64,000 bases of DNA. Origin: CADEEX01 sp964577955 (GTDB lineage Bacteria; Acidobacteriota; Vicinamibacteria; Vicinamibacterales; CAVVIG01). Positions within the stretch are counted from its first letter, which is position 1, and every line of letters begins with the position of its first letter. Both the position numbers and the translations under genes were made by a program. The notes under the pieces were generated by a model. It worked only from the letters and a program-made list of their open reading frames with translations. It made no database searches and was not told where the DNA came from. The stretch lies in the NCBI GenBank assembly GCA_964577955.1, contig CAZOAZ010000028.1, positions 17,391 through 81,390 on the forward strand, given 5' to 3'. This document shows, piece by piece, positions 18,013 through 25,117 of this stretch.

Positions 18013-18675
18013 ATGACACGACTGCTGACGGTTGCTCTTGCCGTGATGGCCATCGCTGGCGCCTACGCTCAGGCGCCCAGTCAGCGGCCCGACCCGCGCA
18101 CCATCCGGTTGCGCGGCGATCGGTTCAGGCCGCTGACCTACGACGAAATGACGCCGGCGCAGCGCACCATGCTCGAGCACGTGGTTTCGGGCCCGCGCGG
18201 CGGCGGTGCTGAAGGACCGTTCAATGTCCTGCCCAGAAGCCCGGAAATGGGCGACCTTGCCCAGCAGTTCGGCGCGTCGACCCGGTTCTCGACGACGGTG
18301 CCGCGGCGATTGTACGAGCTGGCGATCATCATCACCGCGCGCCACTGGACGGCGCAGTTCGAGTGGACGGCACATCATCGCGGTGCGCTTCAGGCCGGTG
18401 TCAGCGCGGCGACCTGCGACGCCATCGCCGCAGGCCGGCGCCCGGCCTCGATGCCCGCCGACGAGACCGCGGTCTACAACTTCGTCACGGAGTTGCTCGA
18501 GACCAAGCAGGTCAGCGATGCGACGTTTGCCACCGCCAAGAACCTGTTTGGCGAACGCGGCGTGGTCGAGCTGATCAACGTGATGGGTTGGTATGGCACG
18601 GTGTCGATGCTCTTGAACGTCGATCGCTATCCGCTTCCCGCCGGCAGCGAGCCGGAACTGAAATCGCTCCGGTAG
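18013..18675 (+). CDS. Secreted carboxymuconolactone decarboxylase-family protein
   Basis: The ATG at 18013 has GAGGAGG upstream. A signal peptide ends GAYAQA, unusual for a family that is mostly cytosolic. The 220-residue protein has the CMD/AhpD helical core with EWTAHHRGALQAGVSAATCD. The CxxC peroxidase motif of AhpD is missing, so it resembles the decarboxylase branch more than AhpD. The last codons (CTGAAATCGCTCCGGTAG) lie in a 19-base direct repeat shared with the REP element just downstream. Confidence 0.82.
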   Translation: MTRLLTVALAVMAIAGAYAQAPSQRPDPRTIRLRGDRFRPLTYDEMTPAQRTMLEHVVSGPRGGGAEGPFNVLPRSPEMGDLAQQFGASTRFSTTVPRRLYELAIIITARHWTAQFEWTAHHRGALQAGVSAATCDAIAAGRRPASMPADETAVYNFVTELLETKQVSDATFATAKNLFGERGVVELINVMGWYGTVSMLLNVDRYPLPAGSEPELKSLR

Positions 18676-18732
18676 GACCAGGCCTTCGTCGGTCTGAAAT
18701 CGCTCCGGTAGGGACAGGCTTTAGCCTGTCCG
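18658..18732 (+). repeat. REP-like element with a duplicated gene end
   Basis: CTGAAATCGCTCCGGTAGG occurs at 18658-18676, over the stop codon of the preceding gene, and again at 18694-18712, where it runs into a full family A REP (18707-18732). Between them is a decayed REP-like stretch. This looks like a local duplication involving a REP. Confidence 0.75.
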
Positions 18733-18769
18733 TCTCCAATCGGCGCACAATAGAGGTGGAGCGTCCTTC

Positions 18770-19195
18770 ATGAAGACCATTGTCGCCACCGTTCTCGCCG
18801 TCGCGACTGCCGGCGCGCTGCTGTTCGCGCAGGATGAGAAACCGATTCCCAAGGATTCGGAGCGGGTCGCGATTCCCGGCTGCTCCAAGGATTACATCTT
18901 CACCGCGGCGCGAAACACGCAGGAGACGCGCCGCACGGTCGTGCCCGAGGGGACGCACCTGCGCATGAACGGTCCGAAGAAGCTGATGGCCGAGATCAAG
19001 GCCCACCAGGGGGCGATGATCGAGATCACCGGCCTGGTGCTGAAGGGACAGTACCTGGAAGGCAGCGGCAACCCGATCCGCATCCTGCAGGGCACCTCGC
19101 CGGTCGCCGGCGGTCGGGGCTCCGCGACCGGACATCAGATCTTCATCGACGTCGAAGGCTGGCGCCGCATCGACGGCGACTGCCCGAATCGTTAG
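18770..19195 (+). CDS. Small secreted protein, unknown function
   Basis: This 141-residue protein starts with a signal peptide ending LLFAQ. The mature part has two Cys residues (GCSKDYIFTA and DGDC near the end) that could form a disulfide, and a strand pattern (MIEITGLVLKGQYL, IRILQGTSPV) that suggests an OB-like barrel. The small lipoprotein at 21723-22199 has a similar strand phrase, but I would not call them homologous from this. It may be co-transcribed with the upstream CMD-family gene. Confidence 0.65.
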   Translation: MKTIVATVLAVATAGALLFAQDEKPIPKDSERVAIPGCSKDYIFTAARNTQETRRTVVPEGTHLRMNGPKKLMAEIKAHQGAMIEITGLVLKGQYLEGSGNPIRILQGTSPVAGGRGSATGHQIFIDVEGWRRIDGDCPNR

Positions 19196-19207
19196 AACGC
19201 CACCACT

Positions 19208-19295
19208 AGAGCTCTCACACCGAGCCCGCAGAACCCGCAGAGATCAAATCCAATTAGTTTCTCTGCGAACTCTGCGGTCTCGTTGTGAAGCTTTT
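19208..19295. repeat. Long palindrome with nonamer arms (family N, copy 2)
   Basis: Arms AGAGCTCTCACACCGAGCCC... and ...GGTCTCGTTGTGAAGCTTTT pair over about 35 bases with mismatches. The right half is nearly identical to copy 1 (CTCTGCG, TGCGGTCTC, TTGTGAAGCTTTTG). It fills the gap between convergent genes ending at 19195 and 19299. Confidence 0.8.
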
Positions 19296-19298
19296 GAT

Positions 19299-20450
19299 CT
19301 ACGGGATCTGGAATGGGATCGTGATGCTCTTGGGGTTCGGGCTCTTGTCGACCGTGTCGAAGTTGTCCACTTCAAACGCGCGGCCGATCTGATTGCCCGT
19401 CACGTCTTCGAGGATGTCCAGCGCCAGGAGCTGATAGCCGCCGCGGCGCCACGGCTCGCGCGGCGTGAAGAGCCAGCGGGTTTCTGCTGTGTCAACGACG
19501 ATGTCGCCGTCGAGTGTCTTGCCGTCGTGAGTGACGCCGAGCGCGCGCGTCAGCAGCCCGCGGTCCAGCGGTTTCGGAAACGTGACGACGACGGCGTCGC
19601 GGCTGCCCGCGGCCGGCGGCTGCAGTCGCCACGTTGCAGGATCGAGCGGCAGGCGATCCGCCGCCCCCACTTGAAACACGCGCCGGTACTCTTCCTTCAG
19701 CGGCAGGCCGTGTTCGTCCCGCCACTCACGGCTGACGACGAGCGTGACGGTCTGCCCGGACTTGAGCGGCCGTCCCATCTGCTGGTTCGGCAGGATGCCT
19801 TCCTTGACGCGTCCCGGATCGAGAAACGCGGTGAAACGGCGGTGGTCCGGGCTCCAGAATTCGTAGTCGAGCGGCAGAAACGCGCCGGGAATTTCCTCCC
19901 CGCGATCGTCGAGCAGCTTCAGGAACGGGACGCCGCTCGGACGACCCATCGGCCCTGAGAATTCGATGTAAAGGCGCAGCAGATTGGCCGGCACGACGTC
20001 GCCGCTTGGATAGACACGCGTCACGACCGTCGAAGGGACGGTGTGCTCAGCGGGGCGAGTGATCGTCGCGACGAGCGGTGCCGCCGCGCCTTCTGCGCCA
20101 GGCACCGCGGCCGGATCGAAGCGGACGCGGTACGACCGTCCCGGATCGAGCGGGAACGCCGGCGTGAAGCGCAGCACGCCGCCGTTGACGCCGTAGTGAC
20201 CCAGCATCGGCAACGCCGCGTCGTCCACGGCGACGCGCAGGATGCGCGGCCATTGATCCGGCGTCAGTTCGGGGGAGCCGAGCGCGCGCAGTGTGCTGCT
20301 CGAGAGTCCGGTGACTTCGACGACACCGGTCCCGTTGGCGGTGGCGAGCTGGATGGACGGAGGTGCGGAGGAGTTCGAAGAGGAGCTGCAGGCGACGGCG
20401 ACGATCAGCGAACCGATCGCCGCCGCCGCCCGCAGAAAGGAAAAAGGCAT
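19299..20450 (-). CDS. Lipoprotein with Ig-like repeats
   Basis: The ATG at 20450 begins a lipoprotein leader with lipobox VAVAC, followed by a Ser/Asn-rich linker. The 383-residue protein has at least two Ig-like segments of the kind found in Big_5/SbsA-type proteins: GGVLRFTPAFPLDPGRSYRV and TRWLFTPREPWRRGGYQLLA. These usually bind nothing catalytic and serve in cell-surface architecture. It is followed after 46 bases upstream by a propeller gene in the same direction (20497-21600), so both may be expressed together. Confidence 0.75.
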   Translation of the reverse strand: MPFSFLRAAAAIGSLIVAVACSSSSNSSAPPSIQLATANGTGVVEVTGLSSSTLRALGSPELTPDQWPRILRVAVDDAALPMLGHYGVNGGVLRFTPAFPLDPGRSYRVRFDPAAVPGAEGAAAPLVATITRPAEHTVPSTVVTRVYPSGDVVPANLLRLYIEFSGPMGRPSGVPFLKLLDDRGEEIPGAFLPLDYEFWSPDHRRFTAFLDPGRVKEGILPNQQMGRPLKSGQTVTLVVSREWRDEHGLPLKEEYRRVFQVGAADRLPLDPATWRLQPPAAGSRDAVVVTFPKPLDRGLLTRALGVTHDGKTLDGDIVVDTAETRWLFTPREPWRRGGYQLLALDILEDVTGNQIGRAFEVDNFDTVDKSPNPKSITIPFQIP

Positions 20451-20456
20451 CACGCG

Positions 20457-20482
20457 CAATCCGGCTCAAGCCGGACGCCACC
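20457..20482 (-). repeat. REP-like palindrome (family B)
   Basis: On the minus strand GGTGGCGTCCGGCTTGAGCC followed by GGATTG. It lies between the propeller gene and the lipoprotein gene and runs up to the lipoprotein start. Confidence 0.75.
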
Positions 20483-20496
20483 GATGCAACGGAAAC

Positions 20497-21600
20497 TCAC
20501 GGGAGCGGAACGGCCTGGAGATTGATGTGGCCGGACTCGTTCCGCGCAATCACGAGCGAGGTGTTGTCGTCCAGCTTGTCGAGCTGTTCGATCCCTTTCA
20601 TGCTCGTGACCTTTTCGAACGGCACGCCACCGGTCTCGCTCGTCACCGGCGCCGTGATCGGCGTGGCGGCGGCAAAGGTCGCGGTCGGGATCTTCATCAC
20701 GCCGCGGCTGTTATTGGCGGTCAACAGGAATTCCTGCTGGCCCTTCCGGTACACGATCATGTCGAGCACACGGTTGCCGGCGCCGAACTCGCCGATCGTC
20801 GTGCCGCGCACCTTGTCGCCACCCTTCAGGTCCGCAATCGGGAACTTCACGAGCGGCGTGCAGGTGTAGCCGGCGAGCAGATACGGCTTGTTGTCGAGCG
20901 TGTAGGGCACGAAGGCGTTCACCGGCGAGCGGGTTTCGAGCTGACGGTGGTTGCCGTGGTAGATCTCGACGCTGACGCCGCGGTCGATGGTCGCGAACGG
21001 ATACGGAATCGCGCGCAGCTTCGAGGCAAATTCCTCGTTCGAGAGCCCGGCGACCCACAGACGGCCGTCCGCGAACGCCATGTCGGTCACGACCTGCGTC
21101 CGGGGATTGGTGCGTGCGGTCGCGTTGACCGCCGGCGGATTGGGCAGTTCGACTTTCTGGAATTTGAGCGCCAGCAGCGCCACGTTGACAATCTGGCCCG
21201 CGCCGTCGATCCGGAAGAGTGTCGGCGCCGCGCCCGCGCCCTGACCGCGCATCACCGACACGTACGCGTTACGCGTCCGCGGATGGACGACGAGATCGGT
21301 GATGGCGATCTCTTTCGCGCCCGTGCCGAGGAGCGCCGCCAGCTGTTCGTCGATCGCGTCGAGACTCTTGGTGCCCGGCGCGCCGCCGTTGGCCGCGGCG
21401 CCGAGGTCGAGCGCGAAGATTGCCGCGCCCTGGTTGTCGGCGGCGAACAGCGTGCCGTCGGGACCAAAGGTCAGCGGACCAATCGACGCAAGAGACGGTC
21501 CCTGTCCGGTGTGGGACACCTGCAGGGCCGACGAGGGAGCAAGCGAAACGACGACGATCAGAGCGGCGAGCAGTCCGAATCTGACGCGCAGGGATCGCAT
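20497..21600 (-). CDS. Secreted beta-propeller protein, unknown function
   Basis: I start it at the ATG at 21600, though the ATG at 21609 is also possible; a GGAG sits 11 bases before the former and too close to the latter. The signal peptide ends PSSALQ. Repeating phrases such as IGPLTFGPDGTLFAADNQGA, ITDLVVHPRTRNAYVSV and VTDMAFADGRLWVAGLSN mark propeller blades. The end (NTSLVIARNESGHINLQAV) fits a closing blade. No catalytic motif is recognised. The gene is upstream of the Ig-like lipoprotein in the same direction. Confidence 0.75.
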   Translation of the reverse strand: MRSLRVRFGLLAALIVVVSLAPSSALQVSHTGQGPSLASIGPLTFGPDGTLFAADNQGAAIFALDLGAAANGGAPGTKSLDAIDEQLAALLGTGAKEIAITDLVVHPRTRNAYVSVMRGQGAGAAPTLFRIDGAGQIVNVALLALKFQKVELPNPPAVNATARTNPRTQVVTDMAFADGRLWVAGLSNEEFASKLRAIPYPFATIDRGVSVEIYHGNHRQLETRSPVNAFVPYTLDNKPYLLAGYTCTPLVKFPIADLKGGDKVRGTTIGEFGAGNRVLDMIVYRKGQQEFLLTANNSRGVMKIPTATFAAATPITAPVTSETGGVPFEKVTSMKGIEQLDKLDDNTSLVIARNESGHINLQAVPLP

Positions 21601-21663
21601 GGCTGGCATATCTCCTTGGTTAGAACACGACCGACCGGCGTCATTCTAGGACACTTTTGAAGT

Positions 21664-21724
21664 GTAAGGTCCGGCTCGCGCCGGACCTTACAAAGGGGAC
21701 ATGGGTTGGGCTTGAGCCGGACCT
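21664..21724. repeat. Perfect palindrome plus half REP (family B)
   Basis: GTAAGGTCCGGC-TCGC-GCCGGACCTTAC (21664-21691) is a perfect 12-base stem. A partial copy, GGGCTTGAGCCGGACC, follows at 21709-21724. They fill the gap before the next leftward gene. Confidence 0.8.
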
Positions 21725-22199
21725 ATCGGCACACCTCGTTGATCTTCTCGATGTTCGTGGCGTTGACCTTGGCCAGGTCTCCTTCCTTGATTTCGGGCAC
21801 CTGCGGCTGCCCGTTGTCGGCCGAGTCGCGCTTCGCATCGCGGGCCTTTTGCCAGACGTCCGAGCCCTGTTCGAGCGTGCCCGATACCCGGAGCTGCTTG
21901 CCGACGAGCGACTCCAAGTCGAACCCTTTACCGTCGACGCGGTAGGTGTTTTTCGCGGCGCGGGTTTCTTCGCGCACGACCTGGTCGGCGTTCGAAACCC
22001 CTGCCGTCCCGACTGATTCAGATGGCTTGTTCACAACCGTCAACAAGTAGTCGCCGGCATCGTCGCCCTTTTGCAGGCACCCGGTGAGATTGATCAGCGC
22101 CCCTTTGTGGGCATCGCGTATTTCCTGTTTGCAGGCGACCAGCGCAAGGGCGGCCGAAAGCGCGGCCGCGGCGGTGGATGATGTGAGCAACCTGGACAT
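21723..22199 (-). CDS. Small lipoprotein, unknown function
   Basis: The ATG at 22199 follows GGAGGAGACG. The leader has lipobox LALVAC, so the protein is probably lipid-anchored. The 158-residue mature part includes INLTGCLQKGDDAGDYLLTVV and a strand pattern (LVGKQLRVSGTL) that suggests an OB-like fold of the kind seen in small periplasmic lipoproteins. A Cys near the C-terminus (NEVCR) could pair with the one in GCLQ. I do not recognise a family function. Confidence 0.7.
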   Translation of the reverse strand: MSRLLTSSTAAAALSAALALVACKQEIRDAHKGALINLTGCLQKGDDAGDYLLTVVNKPSESVGTAGVSNADQVVREETRAAKNTYRVDGKGFDLESLVGKQLRVSGTLEQGSDVWQKARDAKRDSADNGQPQVPEIKEGDLAKVNATNIEKINEVCR

Positions 22200-22266
22200 C
22201 GTCTCCTCCAATGGAGAAGACAAGTGCACAGCTCGTGCCCGCAACGTAAACCGAAGCATGTCATGG

Positions 22267-22294
22267 CAATTGTCCGGCTAAAGCCGGACGCCAC
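22267..22294 (-). repeat. REP-like palindrome (family B)
   Basis: Minus strand GTGGCGTCCGGC-TTTA-GCCGGACAATTG. It lies in the gap between the TIGR03435 protein gene and the small lipoprotein gene. Confidence 0.8.
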
Positions 22295-22310
22295 TGTTAC
22301 TGGCAGCCAG

Positions 22311-23120
22311 TCAGTCCGGCGTCGGCCGCTCGATGTGATCGATGACGAGCACGGGCACCATCGTCTTTTCCTTCTCGAGCTTGAGGCCAAGCTGCTCCTG
22401 GAGGGCGGTGAAGATCTCCGGAGGATCGTCCGGATTGGGTTCGATGGTGCGAGCCATGCGGGGCGATGCAAACCGTAGTGTCAAGGCGTAGAGACCGTCG
22501 AGCCCTGTCCGGTTGTTGATCAGTCCGCCGGCGACGCCACCAAGACTCCTGGCGAGCGCGTCGAGCGTCGCGCCACCCGACATCATCGTGTTCCCGCGGC
22601 CGGAAATGCCGCATCCGGTATCGAATGCTGTCGGCATTGGCGGCGGAGGTGCGCCAGGCGCCGGTGGCCGGCAATCGAGCGCGGATGGCTTGAGGTCCGG
22701 TCCGAGCCGGCCGTCACGACGCGCGAGCACCATCGCGAAGGTATCGCGTTCCTGCTCTTCGACATGCGCCTGCAGTTTGAGGCGGTCGATGAACAGATTG
22801 CGCATCATGATCCGGCCGTTCTCACGGGTTGAACCTTCGGGAGCTTTGGCCGTCACCGTGTACAACTCGTTCTTCATCCAGTCCGGTGCGCCGACCACCT
22901 CACGAACCGGAACGGGCGAGGCCAACATGATGAGCGAGCTGAACGTTCCGGCCGTCATCGTGTAGCCGCCGTCCGGCAGCATTCGCATGGACGCGAAATT
23001 GGGCGCGTCAGTGAGTCGTTTGATCGACACGACGTCAAAGTGATCGGGCGCGGGTGTTTGCGCCTGGAGCGCGCCAACGGCCGTGGCGAACACCACGATG
23101 AGAAGGAGCCGACCCGTCAC
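22311..23120 (-). CDS. TIGR03435-family secreted protein
   Basis: This 269-residue protein starts at a GTG at 23120 (AGGTG upstream). A signal peptide ends GALQAQ. It has the hallmarks of the soil-associated TIGR03435 family: FDVVSIKR near the start, GAPDWMKNELYTVTAKA in the middle, and a closing FTALQEQLGLKLEKEKTMVP. The same C-terminal pattern is fused to an M56 peptidase at 33688-35487. The family is widespread in Acidobacteria and its function is unknown. Its ribosome site directly follows the stop of the gene remnant at 23133, which suggests an old operon. Confidence 0.88.
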   Translation of the reverse strand: MTGRLLLIVVFATAVGALQAQTPAPDHFDVVSIKRLTDAPNFASMRMLPDGGYTMTAGTFSSLIMLASPVPVREVVGAPDWMKNELYTVTAKAPEGSTRENGRIMMRNLFIDRLKLQAHVEEQERDTFAMVLARRDGRLGPDLKPSALDCRPPAPGAPPPPMPTAFDTGCGISGRGNTMMSGGATLDALARSLGGVAGGLINNRTGLDGLYALTLRFASPRMARTIEPNPDDPPEIFTALQEQLGLKLEKEKTMVPVLVIDHIERPTPD

Positions 23121-23132
23121 GCTCGCACCTCG

Positions 23133-23324
23133 CTATCTGAAACGCTCGATGATGAATCCGCGAAGCGCGCGGTCGAACGACTCCCGGCGCACACCAAACG
23201 CCAGCTCATAGGGATCGACGTTCGAGCCCGCATTTCGGTTGGCCCAGACTCGACGAAATGTTCGAATGGCCGGCTTGCCGAAGGCGGTCTCGATGAACTC
23301 GAACGCGGCATGCCCCTCACCCCT
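23133..23324 (-). pseudogene. Remnant of a peptidase-MA-like protein C-terminus
   Basis: Reading leftward, a frame open only from a stop near 23330 ends with TAG at 23133-23135 and encodes about 60 residues: GHAAFEFIETAFGKPAIRTF and then DPYELAFGVRRESFDRALRG up to IERFR. This matches my memory of the C-terminal end of large acidobacterial secreted proteins of the peptidase-MA type (FDFIE..GKE.LR.F...., then EAF....EEFD..F..YL). No start codon or catalytic part is present, so it is a truncated remnant. The rest appears to have been lost before the radical SAM gene. Confidence 0.5.
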
Positions 23325-23388
23325 ATCTCATCGTTCGCTCATCCTCCGCTCAAGACACGAAGCGGCCTGAACGCCAAGACTTCCGCCC

Positions 23389-24801
23389 ATGCGCGTCAAA
23401 ATGATCCTGCCTGCCCTGACCGAAGCCACCAGCCCGTTCTTCCGCCCGATCAAGTACTCGCTCTTCCCGCCGCTGGGACTGGCGACCCTGGCCGCCTACC
23501 TCCGGGATGAAGACGAGGTCGAGATTCAGGACGAGCACGTGGAAGCGCTCAGCACGGACGACTCGCCCGACCTGGTGGTGATTCAGGTCTACATCACTTC
23601 GGCGCGGCGGGCGTACGAGCTCGCCGATGACTACCGGCGCCGTGGAATCTTCGTCGCGCTCGGCGGCCTGCACGTCACCTCGCTGCCGGAGGAAGCGGCC
23701 GCTCATGCCGATGTCATCTTTCTCGGACCCGGCGAGGACACCTGGCCCCGATTCCTCGACGACTTCAGGCAGAAGCGGGCGGCACGGGTCTATCAGTCGC
23801 AGACCCGCACCCTCGTCGATCTGCCGCCGATTCGGCGCGACCTGATCAAGCGGCGGCTCTATCTCGTCCCGAATTCCATCGTGGTCTCGCGCGGCTGCCC
23901 GCACGTCTGCGACTTCTGTTACAAGGACGCCTTCTTCAAGGGTGGACGCAGCTTCTACACCCAGACCGTCGACGCGGCGCTGGCCGAGATCGAGCGGCTA
24001 CCCGGGCGCCATCTCTATTTCCTGGACGATCACCTGTTCGGGGATCGGCAGTTCGCAGCGGCGCTCTTCGATGCCATGCGCGGCATGGGCCGTTTGTGGC
24101 AGGCGGCCGGCACGATCAACATGATCCTGACGCCGAGCCTCCTCGAGCGCGCCGTCGCGTGCGGACTCCGCAGTCTGTTCGTCGGCTTCGAGTCGTTGAC
24201 GCCCGAGAACCTCGTCGAGCAGCGGAAGTTTCAGAATCTCCACCGCGACTACAGCGCCGCGATTCACCGCCTGCACGATCTGGGCGTGATGATCAACGGC
24301 AGCTTCGTCTTCGGCATGGATGGCGACGACGAGTCCGTCTTCGATCGCACGGTCGAGTGGGTGATTGGGCAGGGGATTGAGACCGCGACGTTCCACATCC
24401 TCACCCCGTATCCGGACACCAATCTCTATCGCCGCCTCGCAGCGGAACGGCGGATCACGACTCACGACTGGGATCTCTATGACACTCGCCACACGGTATT
24501 TCAGCCGGCGCGCATGTCGGCGGCGGCGCTCGAGGCGGGCTACTGGCGGGCCTATCGCGATTTCTATCGCTGGGGGTCGATTGTCCGTGGCGCGGCTGCG
24601 CACGACTCCATCCTCGGCGGCCTGAAACATTTTGCGTACGCCTCGGGCTGGAAGAAGTTCGAGCCGCTCTGGGATCTGGCGATTCGCATGAAGCGCGCCG
24701 GGATGATGCTGCCGGTTCTTGAAACCGTTCTCAATGCCAGCGGCGACCGCACGCGCGATGGCGCCCCGCGTGTTCACGCCGGCTCGATGGTGACGTCGTA
24801 G
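23389..24801 (+). CDS. B12-binding-type radical SAM protein
   Basis: This 470-residue protein has an N-terminal Rossmann-like cobalamin-binding-type domain (residues 1-150: PPLGLATLAAYLR, ALGGLHVTSLPEEAA, IFLGPGEDTWP) and a radical SAM domain with the [4Fe-4S] motif CPHVCDFC at about residues 168-175. Later motifs include LYFLDDHLFGD and GSFVFGMDGDDESVF. Such proteins often methylate or rearrange inert carbons; some act on hopanoids or lipids, but the substrate here is unknown. Its last 28 bases overlap the convergent inhibitor gene. Confidence 0.88.
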   Translation: MRVKMILPALTEATSPFFRPIKYSLFPPLGLATLAAYLRDEDEVEIQDEHVEALSTDDSPDLVVIQVYITSARRAYELADDYRRRGIFVALGGLHVTSLPEEAAAHADVIFLGPGEDTWPRFLDDFRQKRAARVYQSQTRTLVDLPPIRRDLIKRRLYLVPNSIVVSRGCPHVCDFCYKDAFFKGGRSFYTQTVDAALAEIERLPGRHLYFLDDHLFGDRQFAAALFDAMRGMGRLWQAAGTINMILTPSLLERAVACGLRSLFVGFESLTPENLVEQRKFQNLHRDYSAAIHRLHDLGVMINGSFVFGMDGDDESVFDRTVEWVIGQGIETATFHILTPYPDTNLYRRLAAERRITTHDWDLYDTRHTVFQPARMSAAALEAGYWRAYRDFYRWGSIVRGAAAHDSILGGLKHFAYASGWKKFEPLWDLAIRMKRAGMMLPVLETVLNASGDRTRDGAPRVHAGSMVTS

Positions 24802-25073
24802 CGGCGTGATTCGCGCGCGCCCTTGTCCCACGGGCGGCGCAGCTCCAAGGTAATCGCTGCGCGCCCGGACGCAATCGCGCGGAACGTCAGCACTTCTTCG
24901 CCGCCGCTGCCGATATTCGGTGCACCGCGATCGAAGGTCTGCGAGTCGAGCGCGACCGTCGCCGGGTCGAAGATCGCCTGCCAGCCGAAGCCGGTCGACG
25001 GATTCGAGGGCAACCGGAGCGTAATCGACTCGCCGACGCGGACGGCACGCGCTTCAGTGTGAGGAGTATCCAT
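24774..25073 (-). CDS. Chagasin-like cysteine protease inhibitor (MEROPS I42)
   Basis: The ATG at 25073 starts a 99-residue protein without a signal peptide. The three inhibitor loops of the chagasin family are visible in order: NPSTGFGW, GSGGEEVLTF and RPWDKG. In known members these loops occlude the active site of papain-like proteases. Two genes upstream in the same direction encode a papain-like protease and a protein with a caspase-like dyad, so it is very probably their regulator. Its 3' end overlaps the convergent radical SAM gene by 28 bases. Confidence 0.85.
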   Translation of the reverse strand: MDTPHTEARAVRVGESITLRLPSNPSTGFGWQAIFDPATVALDSQTFDRGAPNIGSGGEEVLTFRAIASGRAAITLELRRPWDKGARESRRYDVTIEPA

Positions 25074-25083
25074 GGATCGCAGT

Positions 25084-25103
25084 AATCCGGCTGAAGCCGG
25101 ATT
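25084..25103. repeat. REP-like palindrome (family B)
   Basis: AATCCGGC-TGAA-GCCGGATT in the gap between the inhibitor gene and the upstream cassette gene. Confidence 0.7.
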
Positions 25104-25117
25104 GCACGCGTCGACCT

